Origin: an uncultured Cellulomonas sp.
Lineage (GTDB): Bacteria > Actinomycetota > Actinomycetes > Actinomycetales > Cellulomonadaceae
DNA: 64,000 nucleotides
Direction of reading: 5' to 3'
Assembly: GCF_947494015.1 (NCBI RefSeq)
Contig: NZ_CANLTL010000004.1
Span: 186,001-250,000 of the forward strand
Below are positions 1 to 7,615 of the stretch, piece after piece; the stretch's first letter is position 1, and the number at the start of each line of letters is the position of its first letter. Made by a program: the position numbers and the translations under genes. The notes under the pieces were generated by a model. That model did not search any database and was not told the DNA's origin. It was given only the letters and a program-made list of their open reading frames with translations.

Positions 1-648
1 TACGAGGTGGACCGCGGCGCCATCCGCATCGACGACCGGGACGTGCGCGACGTCACGCTCGGGTCCCTGGCCGACGTGGTGGGGATGGTCACCCAGGACC
101 CGTACCTGTTCCACGCGACCATCGCGGACAACCTGCGTTACGCGCGGCCGGACGCGAGCGACGAGCAGCTCGCCGAGGCGTGCCGCTCGGCGAACATCCA
201 CGAGCGCATCATGTCGTTCCCCGATGGGTACGCGACCACGGTCGGCGAGCGGGGCTACCGGCTGTCCGGCGGGGAGAAGCAGCGGCTGGCGATCGCCCGC
301 GTGCTGCTCAAGGACCCGCGGGTGCTCATCCTGGACGAGGCGACGTCGGCGCTGGACTCGGCCTCGGAGCGGCTCGTCCAGGACGCGCTCGCCACCGCGA
401 TGGCCCGGCGGACCACCCTGGCGATCGCGCACCGGCTGTCGACCATCCGGCACGCGGACGTCATCTTCGTGGTCGACGACGGGCGGGTGGTCGAGCGCGG
501 CACGCACGACGAGCTCATCGGGTCGCCCGACGGCCTCTACGCGCGCCTGTACGCCGAGCAGTTCGGCGGCGGGCGGGTGCAGGCCCGCTTCGCCGACGGC
601 GTCATGTTCACCGACGGGGTGGTCCTGGCGCAGCCGTCCACCGAGTAG
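1..648 (+). CDS. ABC exporter ATP-binding domain, 3' part of gene
   Basis: This is the C-terminal part of an ABC exporter subunit that couples ATP hydrolysis to export across the cytoplasmic membrane. The reading frame is open at base 1, so the start, the membrane domain and Walker A lie outside the window. Visible in order are the Q-loop (VTQDPYLF), the signature LSGGE, Walker B (VLILDEATSALD) with its D-loop, and the switch histidine in IAHRLST. Length and order fit the B-family half-exporter type with a fused membrane domain, but that domain is not seen. After the nucleotide-binding fold there is a tail of about 30 residues. It converges on the next gene with 12 bp between stops and no visible terminator. 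The transported substrate cannot be told. Confidence 0.93.
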   Translation, partial: YEVDRGAIRIDDRDVRDVTLGSLADVVGMVTQDPYLFHATIADNLRYARPDASDEQLAEACRSANIHERIMSFPDGYATTVGERGYRLSGGEKQRLAIARVLLKDPRVLILDEATSALDSASERLVQDALATAMARRTTLAIAHRLSTIRHADVIFVVDDGRVVERGTHDELIGSPDGLYARLYAEQFGGGRVQARFADGVMFTDGVVLAQPSTE

Positions 649-660
649 CAGCCCCGCTGC

Positions 661-1626
661 TCAGACCGGGCCGGGCGACGCCTCGTCGATCGCCGCGAGC
701 TGCTCGAGCGTCGGCTGCCACGAACCGGCGGCCACGTTCGCGCGCACCTGCTCGGCCCGGCTCGCGCCGGCGATCACCGAGGCGACCCCCGGCTGCGCCG
801 CGAGGCCACCCATGGCGACCGTCAGCAGGTCGATCCCCCACTGCCCCGCCAGCGCCTCGAGCGCCTCGATGCGGTCGAAGTCCGCGGCCGCCAGTCGCTC
901 GGGCCGCCGCGCGAGGCGGGTGCCCTCGGCAGCCGGCTCACCACGACGGTACTTGCCGGTGAGCAGACCCGATGCGAGCGGGAAGTAGGGCAGGATCCCG
1001 GCGCCGACCCGCTCGGCCGCCGGCACGACCTCCTTCTCGATGCCCCGCTCCAGCAGCGAGTAGTGGTCCTGCACGGACACGAACGGGGTCAGGCCCTGGG
1101 TACGGGCCGTCCAGTCGGCGTCCACCACCTGCCACGCGCCGAAGTTCGACGAGCCGACGTACAGCACCTTGCCCTCGGTGACGAGCTCGTGCAGCGCGCC
1201 GAGCGTCTCGGCGATGGGCGTCGCGGAGTCGGGCATGTGCATCTGGTACAGGTCGATGTGGTCGGTGCCCAGGCGGCGCAGCGACCCCTCGACGGCCCGG
1301 CGGATGTAGCGGCGTGAGCCGCGCGCGCCGTGGTCGTCCCCGTAGGCGCCGCGCATGTCCGCGCCGAACTTGGTCGCCAGCACGACGTCGTCGCGCCGGC
1401 CGGCCAGGGCCGCGCCGAGCAGGCTCTCGCTCTCGCCGGGCGAGGAGCCGTAGATGTCGGCAGTATCGAGGAGGGTGATCCCGGCGTCGACGGCGGCCGA
1501 GACGACACCCGGCACGTCGTCGGGGTCGATGGTCACCCCGAAGGCGTTGCAGCCCAGGCCCACGGTGGAGACCACCAGGCCCGAGGTGCCCAGACGACGG
1601 TACGAGGGGGAGGAAGTCGTGGTCAC
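661..1626 (-). CDS. aldo/keto reductase
   Basis: NADPH-dependent oxidoreductase of the aldo/keto reductase superfamily, a cytosolic TIM barrel that reduces carbonyl substrates. At 321 residues the length is usual. The N-terminal strand (YRRLGTSGLVVSTVGLGC), the catalytic Asp-Tyr region (LLDTADIYGSSPGESE), the lysine in VVLATKFG and the histidine-bearing DHIDLYQMHMPD are all present. The substrate cannot be read from sequence. Two GTG codons lie side by side; I chose the second (1626) because a TAGGGT -10 box ends exactly 6 nt before it, which would give a leaderless mRNA. The first GTG (1629) is the alternative. It is divergent from rbpA. Confidence 0.9.
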   Translation of the reverse strand: MTTTSSPSYRRLGTSGLVVSTVGLGCNAFGVTIDPDDVPGVVSAAVDAGITLLDTADIYGSSPGESESLLGAALAGRRDDVVLATKFGADMRGAYGDDHGARGSRRYIRRAVEGSLRRLGTDHIDLYQMHMPDSATPIAETLGALHELVTEGKVLYVGSSNFGAWQVVDADWTARTQGLTPFVSVQDHYSLLERGIEKEVVPAAERVGAGILPYFPLASGLLTGKYRRGEPAAEGTRLARRPERLAAADFDRIEALEALAGQWGIDLLTVAMGGLAAQPGVASVIAGASRAEQVRANVAAGSWQPTLEQLAAIDEASPGPV

Positions 1627-1632
1627 CACAGC

Positions 1633-1638
1633 ACCCTA
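1633..1638 (-). promoter_or_regulatory. -10 box (TAGGGT) for a leaderless aldo/keto reductase mRNA
   Basis: TAGGGT on the minus strand followed by 6 nt and then GTG at 1626. This geometry puts the expected transcription start on the start codon. No Shine-Dalgarno sequence fits. Confidence 0.5.
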
Positions 1639-1683
1639 GACGCGCGGGGGCGGGCGGCGTTCACCGGACCTTCACGTCCGGGC

Positions 1684-1709
1684 GGAACACCCCGGCCCCC
1701 CACCTCGTT
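1684..1709 (+). promoter_or_regulatory. SigR/SigH-type promoter of rbpA
   Basis: GGAAC at 1684-1688, then exactly 18 bp, then GTT at 1707-1709. This is the consensus of the ECF thiol-oxidative-stress sigma factors SigR (Streptomyces) and SigH (Mycobacterium). rbpA is a known SigR target in Streptomyces coelicolor. I see no good SigA -10 box between here and the gene. The expected start of transcription is around 1716, leaving a 5' UTR of about 40 nt. Confidence 0.75.
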
Positions 1710-1757
1710 GACCCATCGGTAGAGCACGAGACGACACGGCACCACGGAGGTTTGACG

Positions 1758-2102
1758 ATGGCGAACCGGTCGCTGCGCGGAATGCGCATCGGATCCAACA
1801 GCATGGAGACGGAGGAGGGCGTCGAGTTCGCCCCCCGTGTCCTGGCCCACTACGACGCCCCGAACGGCGTCAGTGTGACCGTCCCCTTCTCGATCGAGGC
1901 GGAGATCCCGCTGGTCTGGGAGATCCCGGGCGGTGGCGAGGCGCTGCTGCGCGGCGCCGAGCGTCCCGAGGCGAAGGCGGGCAAGCCGCCGCGCACGCAC
2001 TGGGACATGCTGCTCGAGCGCCGCACCATCAAGGAGCTCGAGGTGCTGCTCGAGGAGCGCCTCGAGCTGCTGCGTGCGGGCAAGCTGCGCCGCAGCGCCT
2101 GA
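1758..2102 (+). CDS. rbpA: RNA polymerase-binding protein RbpA
   Basis: RbpA binds the principal sigma factor and the RNA polymerase core, stabilises open complexes and is restricted to Actinomycetota. The 114-residue protein starts MANRSLRGMRIGSNSMETEEG, the disordered N-terminal region. The central core domain and a basic linker follow (GAERPEAKAGKPPRTHWDMLLERRT, containing the HWDMLLERR stretch typical of the sigma-interaction region). The C-terminal helix is ELEVLLEERLELLR. ATG at 1758 was chosen over TTG at 1752 because GGAGG lies 7 nt upstream of the ATG. The upstream SigR-type promoter suggests induction by disulfide stress. A strong hairpin follows the gene. Confidence 0.97.
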   Translation: MANRSLRGMRIGSNSMETEEGVEFAPRVLAHYDAPNGVSVTVPFSIEAEIPLVWEIPGGGEALLRGAERPEAKAGKPPRTHWDMLLERRTIKELEVLLEERLELLRAGKLRRSA

Positions 2103-2167
2103 CCCCACGCGCAGCACCGCAGCACCGCATGACGGGCGCGCAGTCGGTCCAGCCGCCCCGCAGGTCC

Positions 2168-2202
2168 ACCGAGCAGCCGGCGCACCGCGCCGGCTGCTCG
2201 GT
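2168..2202 (+). terminator. hairpin after rbpA
   Basis: A perfect 15-bp stem (2168-2182 with 2188-2202) and a 5-nt loop, 66 nt after the rbpA stop. It lacks a U-tract, as is common for GC-rich actinobacterial terminators. It could equally end a minus-strand RNA coming from the promoter near 2750. Confidence 0.6.
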
Positions 2203-2519
2203 GCGTCCCGCGCCGTGGCACGACGCGGATGCCCCGGCGTGAGCCCGGGCACGCTCAGCGCCACCCACGGGACGCTCCCGACGGCGTCGTGGGCCCGGGC
2301 GAGGTGGCAGGAAGAGGACCAGCCCCCGGCCGGACCCGGCCAGGGCGTTCCACCGCGCGCTGTCGCGGCGCAGCACGGCGAACGGCAGCGCCATGCCGAC
2401 GGACGCGGCGCCTCACCACCCGCGCGCCCCGGGAACGCCGACTCGGTGACCAGTCCACCGGCCACGCCCGGCACCCCGACCCAGCGGCGCGACGGCTCAG
2501 GGCGGTGCGGCACGCCGCA

Positions 2520-2561
2520 AGGCCGTGTCAGCGCACCGACAGGCCGTGTCAGCGCACCGAG
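2520..2561. repeat. 21-bp tandem duplication
   Basis: Two head-to-tail copies (2520-2540 and 2541-2561), 20 of 21 bases identical, each carrying GCCGTGTCAGCGCACCGA. It lies directly beside the nested double stem. Confidence 0.9.
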
Positions 2562-2571
2562 CGGTCCGACC

Positions 2572-2639
2572 GGCCCGCGTGTCCTTCGGTCCAAGCGGCG
2601 CGAGGTCGCGCCGCTTGTTTTCTGGTGAACACGCGGGCC
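2572..2639. other. nested double inverted repeat
   Basis: The outer arms 2572-2582 and 2629-2639 pair perfectly over 11 bp (GGCCCGCGTGT). The inner arms 2593-2603 and 2606-2616 also pair over 11 bp (AAGCGGCGCGA). The two stems are separated by asymmetric internal loops of 10 and 12 nt. This makes one long RNA arm or DNA cruciform. Confidence 0.85.
2593..2623 (+). terminator. intrinsic terminator-like hairpin, plus strand
   Basis: An 11-bp GC-rich stem followed at once by GTTTTCT, the only hairpin seen with a run of T after it. Read on the plus strand it would stop transcripts that pass the rbpA hairpin. It is also the inner stem of the nested structure. Confidence 0.5.
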
Positions 2640-2722
2640 CAGCCGGAACCCCGCCCGGGTGCCGCGCCCTCGGCCCCGCAGAGCGGGGACGACACCGTGT
2701 CGAACGGGTGGAACGTCGCACG

Positions 2723-2750
2723 AACCTACCCGGCGACCGGGGGGTGTCAA
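2723..2750 (-). promoter_or_regulatory. near-consensus SigA promoter, minus strand
   Basis: A perfect -35 TTGACA (2750-2745), a 16-bp spacer, and -10 TAGGTT (2728-2723). The expected start is near 2716, pointing into the gene-free stretch and away from the amidohydrolase. It is one of the two strongest sigma-70-type promoters I see in the window. Confidence 0.65.
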
Positions 2751-2827
2751 GCGACCGTCGCCGCAGGCCAGCGACGTCACCGCTGGTCACGAGCAGGTCA
2801 CGAACCACCCGGACGGGGCGGCCGTCC

Positions 2828-2879
2828 GGCGTGTCGGCGGCGTGTCCTGGCGTGTCGTGACGAGCCGGGTGGGCGTGTC
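2828..2879. repeat. four phased copies of GGCGTGTC
   Basis: Exact copies begin at 2828, 2839, 2849 and 2872. The spacings are 11, 10 and 23 bp, close to one, one and two turns of the helix. They lie 80-130 bp upstream of the minus-strand -35 box, where an activator might bind. Confidence 0.8.
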
Positions 2880-2955
2880 GCCCGGAGCAGCGGACGGTGG
2901 CCGACGAGCGGATGAGCATCGGGTGAGCACCGGGTGACCGGCAGCCCGCCCGGCC

Positions 2956-4602
2956 CTACCCCAGGGTGTCGTGCACGACGACGCCGTCGCGGACGGTCCG
3001 GACGCAGACCGGCTCGGGCGCGCCGGGGCCGAGGTCCGGCAGCAGCGGCGTGCCGGACCGCGCGTCGGTGCTCCACGCCGACGACACCCGGCCGTCCGCC
3101 GCCTGCACCGCCAGGTGCTCGGCGCGCCAGACGGCCAGGTGCGCCGGAGACCCGATCCGCAGCTCCCCCGCGCCGGTGTGGTCCAGGCCGGCGGCCCGCC
3201 AGCCGCCGCGGGTGTGCGCCCGGAACGCGGCCCGCGGGGAGATCCGCTGGACCGGCTCGTGGTGGGCCATGGCGGCCCGCACGCCGGCCCAGGGACCGAA
3301 CGGGGTCACCGGCGCGTCGGATCCGAACGCGATCGGGATGCCGGCGGACGCCAGGTCGGCGAACGGGTTGAGGCGCGCGGCGCGCGCCGCACCGAGCCGG
3401 GCGGCGTACATGCCATCCGGGCCGCCCCACGCCGCGTCGAAGGCGGGCTGCATGCTCAGCCGGACCCCGAGCCCGGACAGCGCCGCGATACCGGCTGCGT
3501 CGAGCATCTCGGCGTGCTCCAGGCGATGACCGGCCGCCCGGACCGAGCTGGTCCCGCCGGCGTCGGCCGCGGCCCGCAGACCGGCGAGCACCTCGTCCAT
3601 CGCCCGGTCGCCGATGACGTGGAAGGCGGCGTGCAGCCCGGCCGCCGCGACGGCGCCCAGGTGCGCCGCGATCGCGTCCGCGGCGAGGTACAGCGGACCC
3701 CGGTCGGCGGCGGAGTCGTCGGCGTACGGCTCGCGCAGCGCGGCCGTGCGGGACCCCAGGGCGCCGTCGACGCTGAGGTCGCCGCCGATGCCGGTGAGTC
3801 CGGGGACGGCGGCGGCCAGCTCGCGAGCGTCGTCCGCCGTCCGGCAGAGCTCGCCGCGGTAGCCCACGACCTGGACCAGCCCACCGGCCGGGTCCGCCGT
3901 CATGGCCAGCAGCCGCGCCAGGCCGTCCCGGGTGTCGATGCCCGGGGCGCTGTGCTCGTGCACGGACGCGATCCCGGCAGCCGCGGCCGCGGCCAGGCCA
4001 CGCCGGTACAGCGCGTCGCGCCGGGCGGGCTCGACGGTGCGGGCCGCGGCCCGGGCGGCGTGGTGGGCGTCGCGCTCGACGCGGCCGTCGTCGGTCCACC
4101 CGGGCAGGCCGACCGCGCCGGCGGCCCGGGCGAACGACGTGGAGACGACCGCGGAGTGCACGTCGACCCGGGCCAGGTACACCCGCGCCCCGCGGGCCGC
4201 GTCGTCGAGCTCCTGGCGGGTCGGCGGCCGGCCCTCGGGCCAGTCGAGCTCGTCCCAGCTGTGCCCCAGCAGGGGGCTGTCGCCGGCCGACGCCGGCGCG
4301 GCGTCGACCGCCGCGCGGATCGCGGCGAGCGCCTCCGCGAGCGAGCGCACCCCGGCCGCGGCGGACAGGTCCAGGCTCTCCATCGCGAGCGCCGTCTCCA
4401 GCACGTGCACGTGCGCGTCGACGAACGCCGGCGCGACCAGCGCCCCGTCCAGGTCCACGACCACGTCGGCCCCGGCGGCCAGGCCGGCCGCGGTGTCCTC
4501 CGCCCCGAGCCACGCGACGGTCCCGTCGACGACGAGCAGCGCCTCGGCGAACGGGTCGGCGGGTGAGTGGACGACGCCGTTGCGGTACAGGGTGGAGGTC
4601 AC
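2956..4602 (-). CDS. amidohydrolase family protein, YtcJ-like
   Basis: Metal-dependent hydrolase of the amidohydrolase superfamily, subfamily 3 (YtcJ-like), 548 residues, predicted cytosolic. The metal-binding HxH sits at residues 64-66 (VDAHVHV). Further ligands are likely in HEHSAPG, AAFHVIGDRAMDE and GHRLEHAEM, with the final Asp in FGSDAPVTPFGPWAGV. The small beta-sandwich formed by the two termini is visible at the start (YRNGVVHSPADPFAEALLV). The substrate is unknown; relatives act on N-substituted amino acids, formamides or cyclic ureas. GTG at 4602 is preceded by TAGGGT with an 8-nt gap, so the mRNA is leaderless or nearly so. Confidence 0.88.
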   Translation of the reverse strand: MTSTLYRNGVVHSPADPFAEALLVVDGTVAWLGAEDTAAGLAAGADVVVDLDGALVAPAFVDAHVHVLETALAMESLDLSAAAGVRSLAEALAAIRAAVDAAPASAGDSPLLGHSWDELDWPEGRPPTRQELDDAARGARVYLARVDVHSAVVSTSFARAAGAVGLPGWTDDGRVERDAHHAARAAARTVEPARRDALYRRGLAAAAAAGIASVHEHSAPGIDTRDGLARLLAMTADPAGGLVQVVGYRGELCRTADDARELAAAVPGLTGIGGDLSVDGALGSRTAALREPYADDSAADRGPLYLAADAIAAHLGAVAAAGLHAAFHVIGDRAMDEVLAGLRAAADAGGTSSVRAAGHRLEHAEMLDAAGIAALSGLGVRLSMQPAFDAAWGGPDGMYAARLGAARAARLNPFADLASAGIPIAFGSDAPVTPFGPWAGVRAAMAHHEPVQRISPRAAFRAHTRGGWRAAGLDHTGAGELRIGSPAHLAVWRAEHLAVQAADGRVSSAWSTDARSGTPLLPDLGPGAPEPVCVRTVRDGVVVHDTLG

Positions 4603-4610
4603 GACCGCTC

Positions 4611-4616
4611 ACCCTA
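4611..4616 (-). promoter_or_regulatory. -10 box (TAGGGT) of the amidohydrolase
   Basis: TAGGGT 8 nt before GTG 4602. The spacing allows a leaderless or 1-2 nt leader mRNA. Confidence 0.4.
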
Positions 4617-4683
4617 GGCGAGCAGTCCCACCGCTGCGGCTCACCCGTCCGGCATCCGCCGGTCGTCCGTTCCCGCCCGCGAC

Positions 4684-7545
4684 CTACACCGAGGAGTACG
4701 CCACCACCCCGCGCCGCAGCGCCGTCACCCCGCGTCGGGCCGCCTCGGCGACCCGGGGGCTGGGTGCCGCCTGGGAGAGCTGGTCCAGCAGGTCGATGAC
4801 CTGCTTGCACCAGCGCACGAAGTCGCCGGCGGCCAGGTCGGTGCCCTTGAGCACCGCGTCCAGGCTCCGACCGGAGGCCCACCGGTGCACCGGCTCGACC
4901 AGCCCGAGGTCGAGCGGACCGGTCGACTCGATCGCGTGCTCGGACTCCAGGTCGTCCAGCTCGGACCAGATGCGCACGGTCTCGTCGAGCGCACGCGCCA
5001 GCCGGCCCTGCGGCCCGCCGGGCACGTGCGGCTCGGCGTCACGGTCGTCACGGCGGGCGGAGTACACGACGGTGGAGACCGCCGCCGCCAGCGCCGGGGC
5101 GTCGAGCTCGTCCCACGCCCCGCGGCGCAGGCACTCGGCGACCAGCAGGTCGTTCTCGGCGTACAGGCGCCGCAGCCACCGCCCGTCCGGGGTGACCTCG
5201 ACGTCGCCCGGGACGCCGTCCACGTCCCCGGGCGTCAGGTAGCCCAGGCGCTGCAGCACGTCGCAGATACGGTCGAACACGCGCGCGATCGAGCTCGTGC
5301 GGCCCTGGATGCGCTGGACCAGCGCGTCGTGCTCGCGGCGCAGCCGGTCCCACCGCTCGGCCCAGCGGGCGTGCTCCTCGCGGTCCGGGCAGCCGTGGCA
5401 CGGGTGCGCGCGCAGCCGGCGCCGCAGCGCGGCCAGCTCGGCGTCGTCACCGGACGCGCCGTCCCGCGCGCGCGCCGGACCGCGGCGCCCGCCGCGCGGG
5501 ACCGCCGCGTCGGGCAGGGACTCGCGCAGCGTCGCCGCCAGGTCCCGGCGCGCGGGTGCGTTGCGCCCGTTGAACCCCTTGGGCACCTTGATCCGGGTCA
5601 CCGTGCGCACGCCACCGGGTGAGTCCGCGACCGAGAGCCGCCGCACCTGACGGTCGGTGGTCAGCACCAGCGGCTGGGGTCCGTCGAACCCGGCGTGGGT
5701 GGCCGGCTCGAGCACGACGGCGTACCCCGATCGCCGCCCGGCCGCGATCTCCACCACGTCCCCCACCCGCACCGACTCCAGGGACCGCACCGCGTCGGCC
5801 CGCCGCTCACGGGTCGCCTCGCGGCTCAGGTGATGCTCGCGGTCGGCGATGGACCGGCGGATGGCGGCGTACTCGGCGAAGTCCCCGAGGTGGCACCGCA
5901 TCGCCTCGGCGTACCCGTCGAGCGCCTCGGTGTGCGCCTGCGCCTGCCGGGCCAGCCCGACCACGCCCCGGTCGGCCTGGAACTGCGCGAACGAGGTCTC
6001 CAGCACCTCCCGGGCACGCTCCCGGCCCACCTGGGCGACCAGGTTGACCGCCATGTTGTACGTCGGGCGGAAGCTGGACCGCAGCGGGTACAGCCGCTTG
6101 GACGCGAGGCCGGCCAGCGCCACCGGGTCCAGCCCCGGGTGGTCCACCACGACGGCGTGCCCCTCGACGTCGATCCCGCGGCGGCCGGCGCGACCGGTCA
6201 GCTGGGTGTACTCCCCCGGCGTGACGTCGACGTGGTTGGACCCGTCCCACTTGACGAGCTTCTCCAGCACGACCGAGCGGGCCGGCATGTTGATCCCCAG
6301 CGCGAGCGTCTCGGTCGCGAACACGACCTTGACCAGCCCGCGGGAGAACAGGTCCTCGACGGTCTCCTTGAACAGCGGCAGCATCCCGGCGTGGTGGGCG
6401 GCGACACCGCGCGCGAGCGCCTCGCTCCACTCCCAGTAGCCCAGGACCTGCAGGTCCTCGGGCGGGATGGTCGCGCAACGCTCCTCGACGATCTGGCGGA
6501 TCTGCTCTTCCTGCTGCGGCGTCGTCAGGCGCACCCCGGCGGCCAGGCACTGCGAGACGGCGCCCTGGCAGCCGGCGCGGGAGAAGATGAAGTAGATCGC
6601 CGGCAGCAGCCCGGCGTCGGCGAGGACGTCCACGACGGCGAACCGGGGCGTCGGCCGGAACCCTGCGCTGCCCCCGCTGAACCCGCCCCGTCCCCCGCCG
6701 CCGCGGTAGCCCCGGTCGCCGCGCCCCCGGCCTCCCGGTCCGCGTCCGGGGCCCCCGGGCCCGCCGGTGCCGCCCTCCCGGTCGCGGCGCCGCAGAGCGA
6801 TCATCAGGTCGGGGTTGATCGGCGGGTTGGGCCCCGGCGCGGTCGGGTCGACGTGCCCGGCGTACAGGTCGAGCAGCGCGTCACGGGTCAGCACGTGCTG
6901 ACCCAGCGGGACCGGCCGGTGCTCGCTGACCACCACGGCGGTGTCGCCGCGGACCATCTCCAGCCAGTCCCCGAACTCCTCGGCGTTGGACACCGTCGCG
7001 GACAGCGACACGAGCTGCACGTCGGGCGGCAGGTGGATGATCACCTCCTCCCACACCGGCCCGCGGAACCGGTCGGCGAGGTAGTGCACCTCGTCCATCA
7101 CCACGAAGCCCAGTCCCTGGAGGGCGTCGGAGCCCGCGTACAGCATGTTGCGCAGCACCTCGGTGGTCATCACGACGACGGGGGCGTCCCCGTTGACGGA
7201 CGTGTCCCCCGTCAGCAGGCCGACCCGGTCCGGCCCGTACCGGCGCACCAGGTCGCCGTACTTCTGGTTGGACAGCGCCTTGATGGGGGTGGTGTAGAAC
7301 GCCTTGCGGCCGCCGGCGAGCGCGAGGTGGATGGCGAACTCCCCGACGACGGTCTTGCCCGCCCCGGTGGGGGCGGCGACCAGGACGCCACGGCCGCCCT
7401 CGAGCGCCTCGCAGCCGGCCACCTGGAAGTCGTCGAGCTGGAAGCCCAGCAGGTCGCGGAAGCTCGCGAGCTCCGTCTTCGCCGCCGCTGCCCGACGGCG
7501 GGAGGCCGCGTACCGCTCGGCCGGGCTCAGGTCGACGTCTGCCAT
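4684..7545 (-). CDS. helY: HelY, Ski2-like DExH RNA helicase
   Basis: Superfamily 2 helicase of the Ski2/Mtr4 group, 953 residues, found in most Actinomycetota near the tat genes and thought to act in RNA processing or decay. Motif I is APTGAGKT (58-65), motif II DEVH (151-154), motif III LSAT (181-184), motif VI QLTGRAGRRGID. The winged-helix and helical-bundle regions follow, then a C-terminal DSHCT-like domain ending in VAYSSV. Odd: residues about 255-295, between the two RecA domains, are a Gly/Arg-rich insert with RGG-like repeats. ATG at 7545 lies 6 nt after TAGGGT. The GGAGGG between them touches the ATG and is too close to act as a ribosome binding site, so the mRNA is probably leaderless. 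Confidence 0.95.
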   Translation of the reverse strand: MADVDLSPAERYAASRRRAAAAKTELASFRDLLGFQLDDFQVAGCEALEGGRGVLVAAPTGAGKTVVGEFAIHLALAGGRKAFYTTPIKALSNQKYGDLVRRYGPDRVGLLTGDTSVNGDAPVVVMTTEVLRNMLYAGSDALQGLGFVVMDEVHYLADRFRGPVWEEVIIHLPPDVQLVSLSATVSNAEEFGDWLEMVRGDTAVVVSEHRPVPLGQHVLTRDALLDLYAGHVDPTAPGPNPPINPDLMIALRRRDREGGTGGPGGPGRGPGGRGRGDRGYRGGGGRGGFSGGSAGFRPTPRFAVVDVLADAGLLPAIYFIFSRAGCQGAVSQCLAAGVRLTTPQQEEQIRQIVEERCATIPPEDLQVLGYWEWSEALARGVAAHHAGMLPLFKETVEDLFSRGLVKVVFATETLALGINMPARSVVLEKLVKWDGSNHVDVTPGEYTQLTGRAGRRGIDVEGHAVVVDHPGLDPVALAGLASKRLYPLRSSFRPTYNMAVNLVAQVGRERAREVLETSFAQFQADRGVVGLARQAQAHTEALDGYAEAMRCHLGDFAEYAAIRRSIADREHHLSREATRERRADAVRSLESVRVGDVVEIAAGRRSGYAVVLEPATHAGFDGPQPLVLTTDRQVRRLSVADSPGGVRTVTRIKVPKGFNGRNAPARRDLAATLRESLPDAAVPRGGRRGPARARDGASGDDAELAALRRRLRAHPCHGCPDREEHARWAERWDRLRREHDALVQRIQGRTSSIARVFDRICDVLQRLGYLTPGDVDGVPGDVEVTPDGRWLRRLYAENDLLVAECLRRGAWDELDAPALAAAVSTVVYSARRDDRDAEPHVPGGPQGRLARALDETVRIWSELDDLESEHAIESTGPLDLGLVEPVHRWASGRSLDAVLKGTDLAAGDFVRWCKQVIDLLDQLSQAAPSPRVAEAARRGVTALRRGVVAYSSV

Positions 7546-7551
7546 CCCTCC

Positions 7552-7557
7552 ACCCTA
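7552..7557 (-). promoter_or_regulatory. -10 box (TAGGGT) for leaderless helY mRNA
   Basis: TAGGGT followed by 6 nt and ATG 7545, which gives helY its own promoter downstream of the tat/kinase genes. Confidence 0.5.
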
Positions 7558-7615
7558 GGTCGCGGCCGGGTCACGGTCGCGGCGGGGACGGGCGCCTCGC
7601 CGGGGCCGGTCCTGG

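Larger units (their letters stand above)
2168..2716 (-). ncRNA. candidate structured small RNA of unknown class
   Basis: Inferred transcript from the TTGACA/TAGGTT promoter (start near 2716) running left, possibly to the 15-bp hairpin at 2168-2202. Within it, in order: a short CGACAC/GTGTCG hairpin, a CCCCGC/GCGGGG hairpin, the nested 11+11-bp double stem, then the 21-nt tandem repeat. There is no open frame with a ribosome binding site and normal codon use. The 3' end is a guess; the nested stem might itself end a shorter RNA of about 150 nt. It matches no RNA family I can recognise. Confidence 0.3.
2203..2955. other. gene-free stretch with structured elements
   Basis: About 750 bp without a credible protein gene: the open frames here are arginine- and proline-rich GC artefacts on both strands. 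The stretch does hold a tandem 21-bp duplication, a nested double hairpin, a near-consensus minus-strand promoter and four copies of an 8-mer in near-helical phase. These are listed separately. I find none of the conserved cores of RNase P RNA, tmRNA or SRP RNA. Confidence 0.7.

Noticed and set aside
2168..2716. RNase P RNA, tmRNA or SRP RNA
   Set aside because: None of the conserved cores of these RNAs was found on either strand.
2229..2915. 228-residue open frame in the rbpA-amidohydrolase gap
   Set aside because: Arg/Pro/Ala-rich composition typical of out-of-frame GC-rich DNA, no ribosome binding site, and it runs through the terminator hairpin and the promoter.
2798..4882. 694-residue minus-strand frame over the amidohydrolase
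   Set aside because: Frame-shifted shadow of the real gene, which has clear catalytic motifs in another frame.
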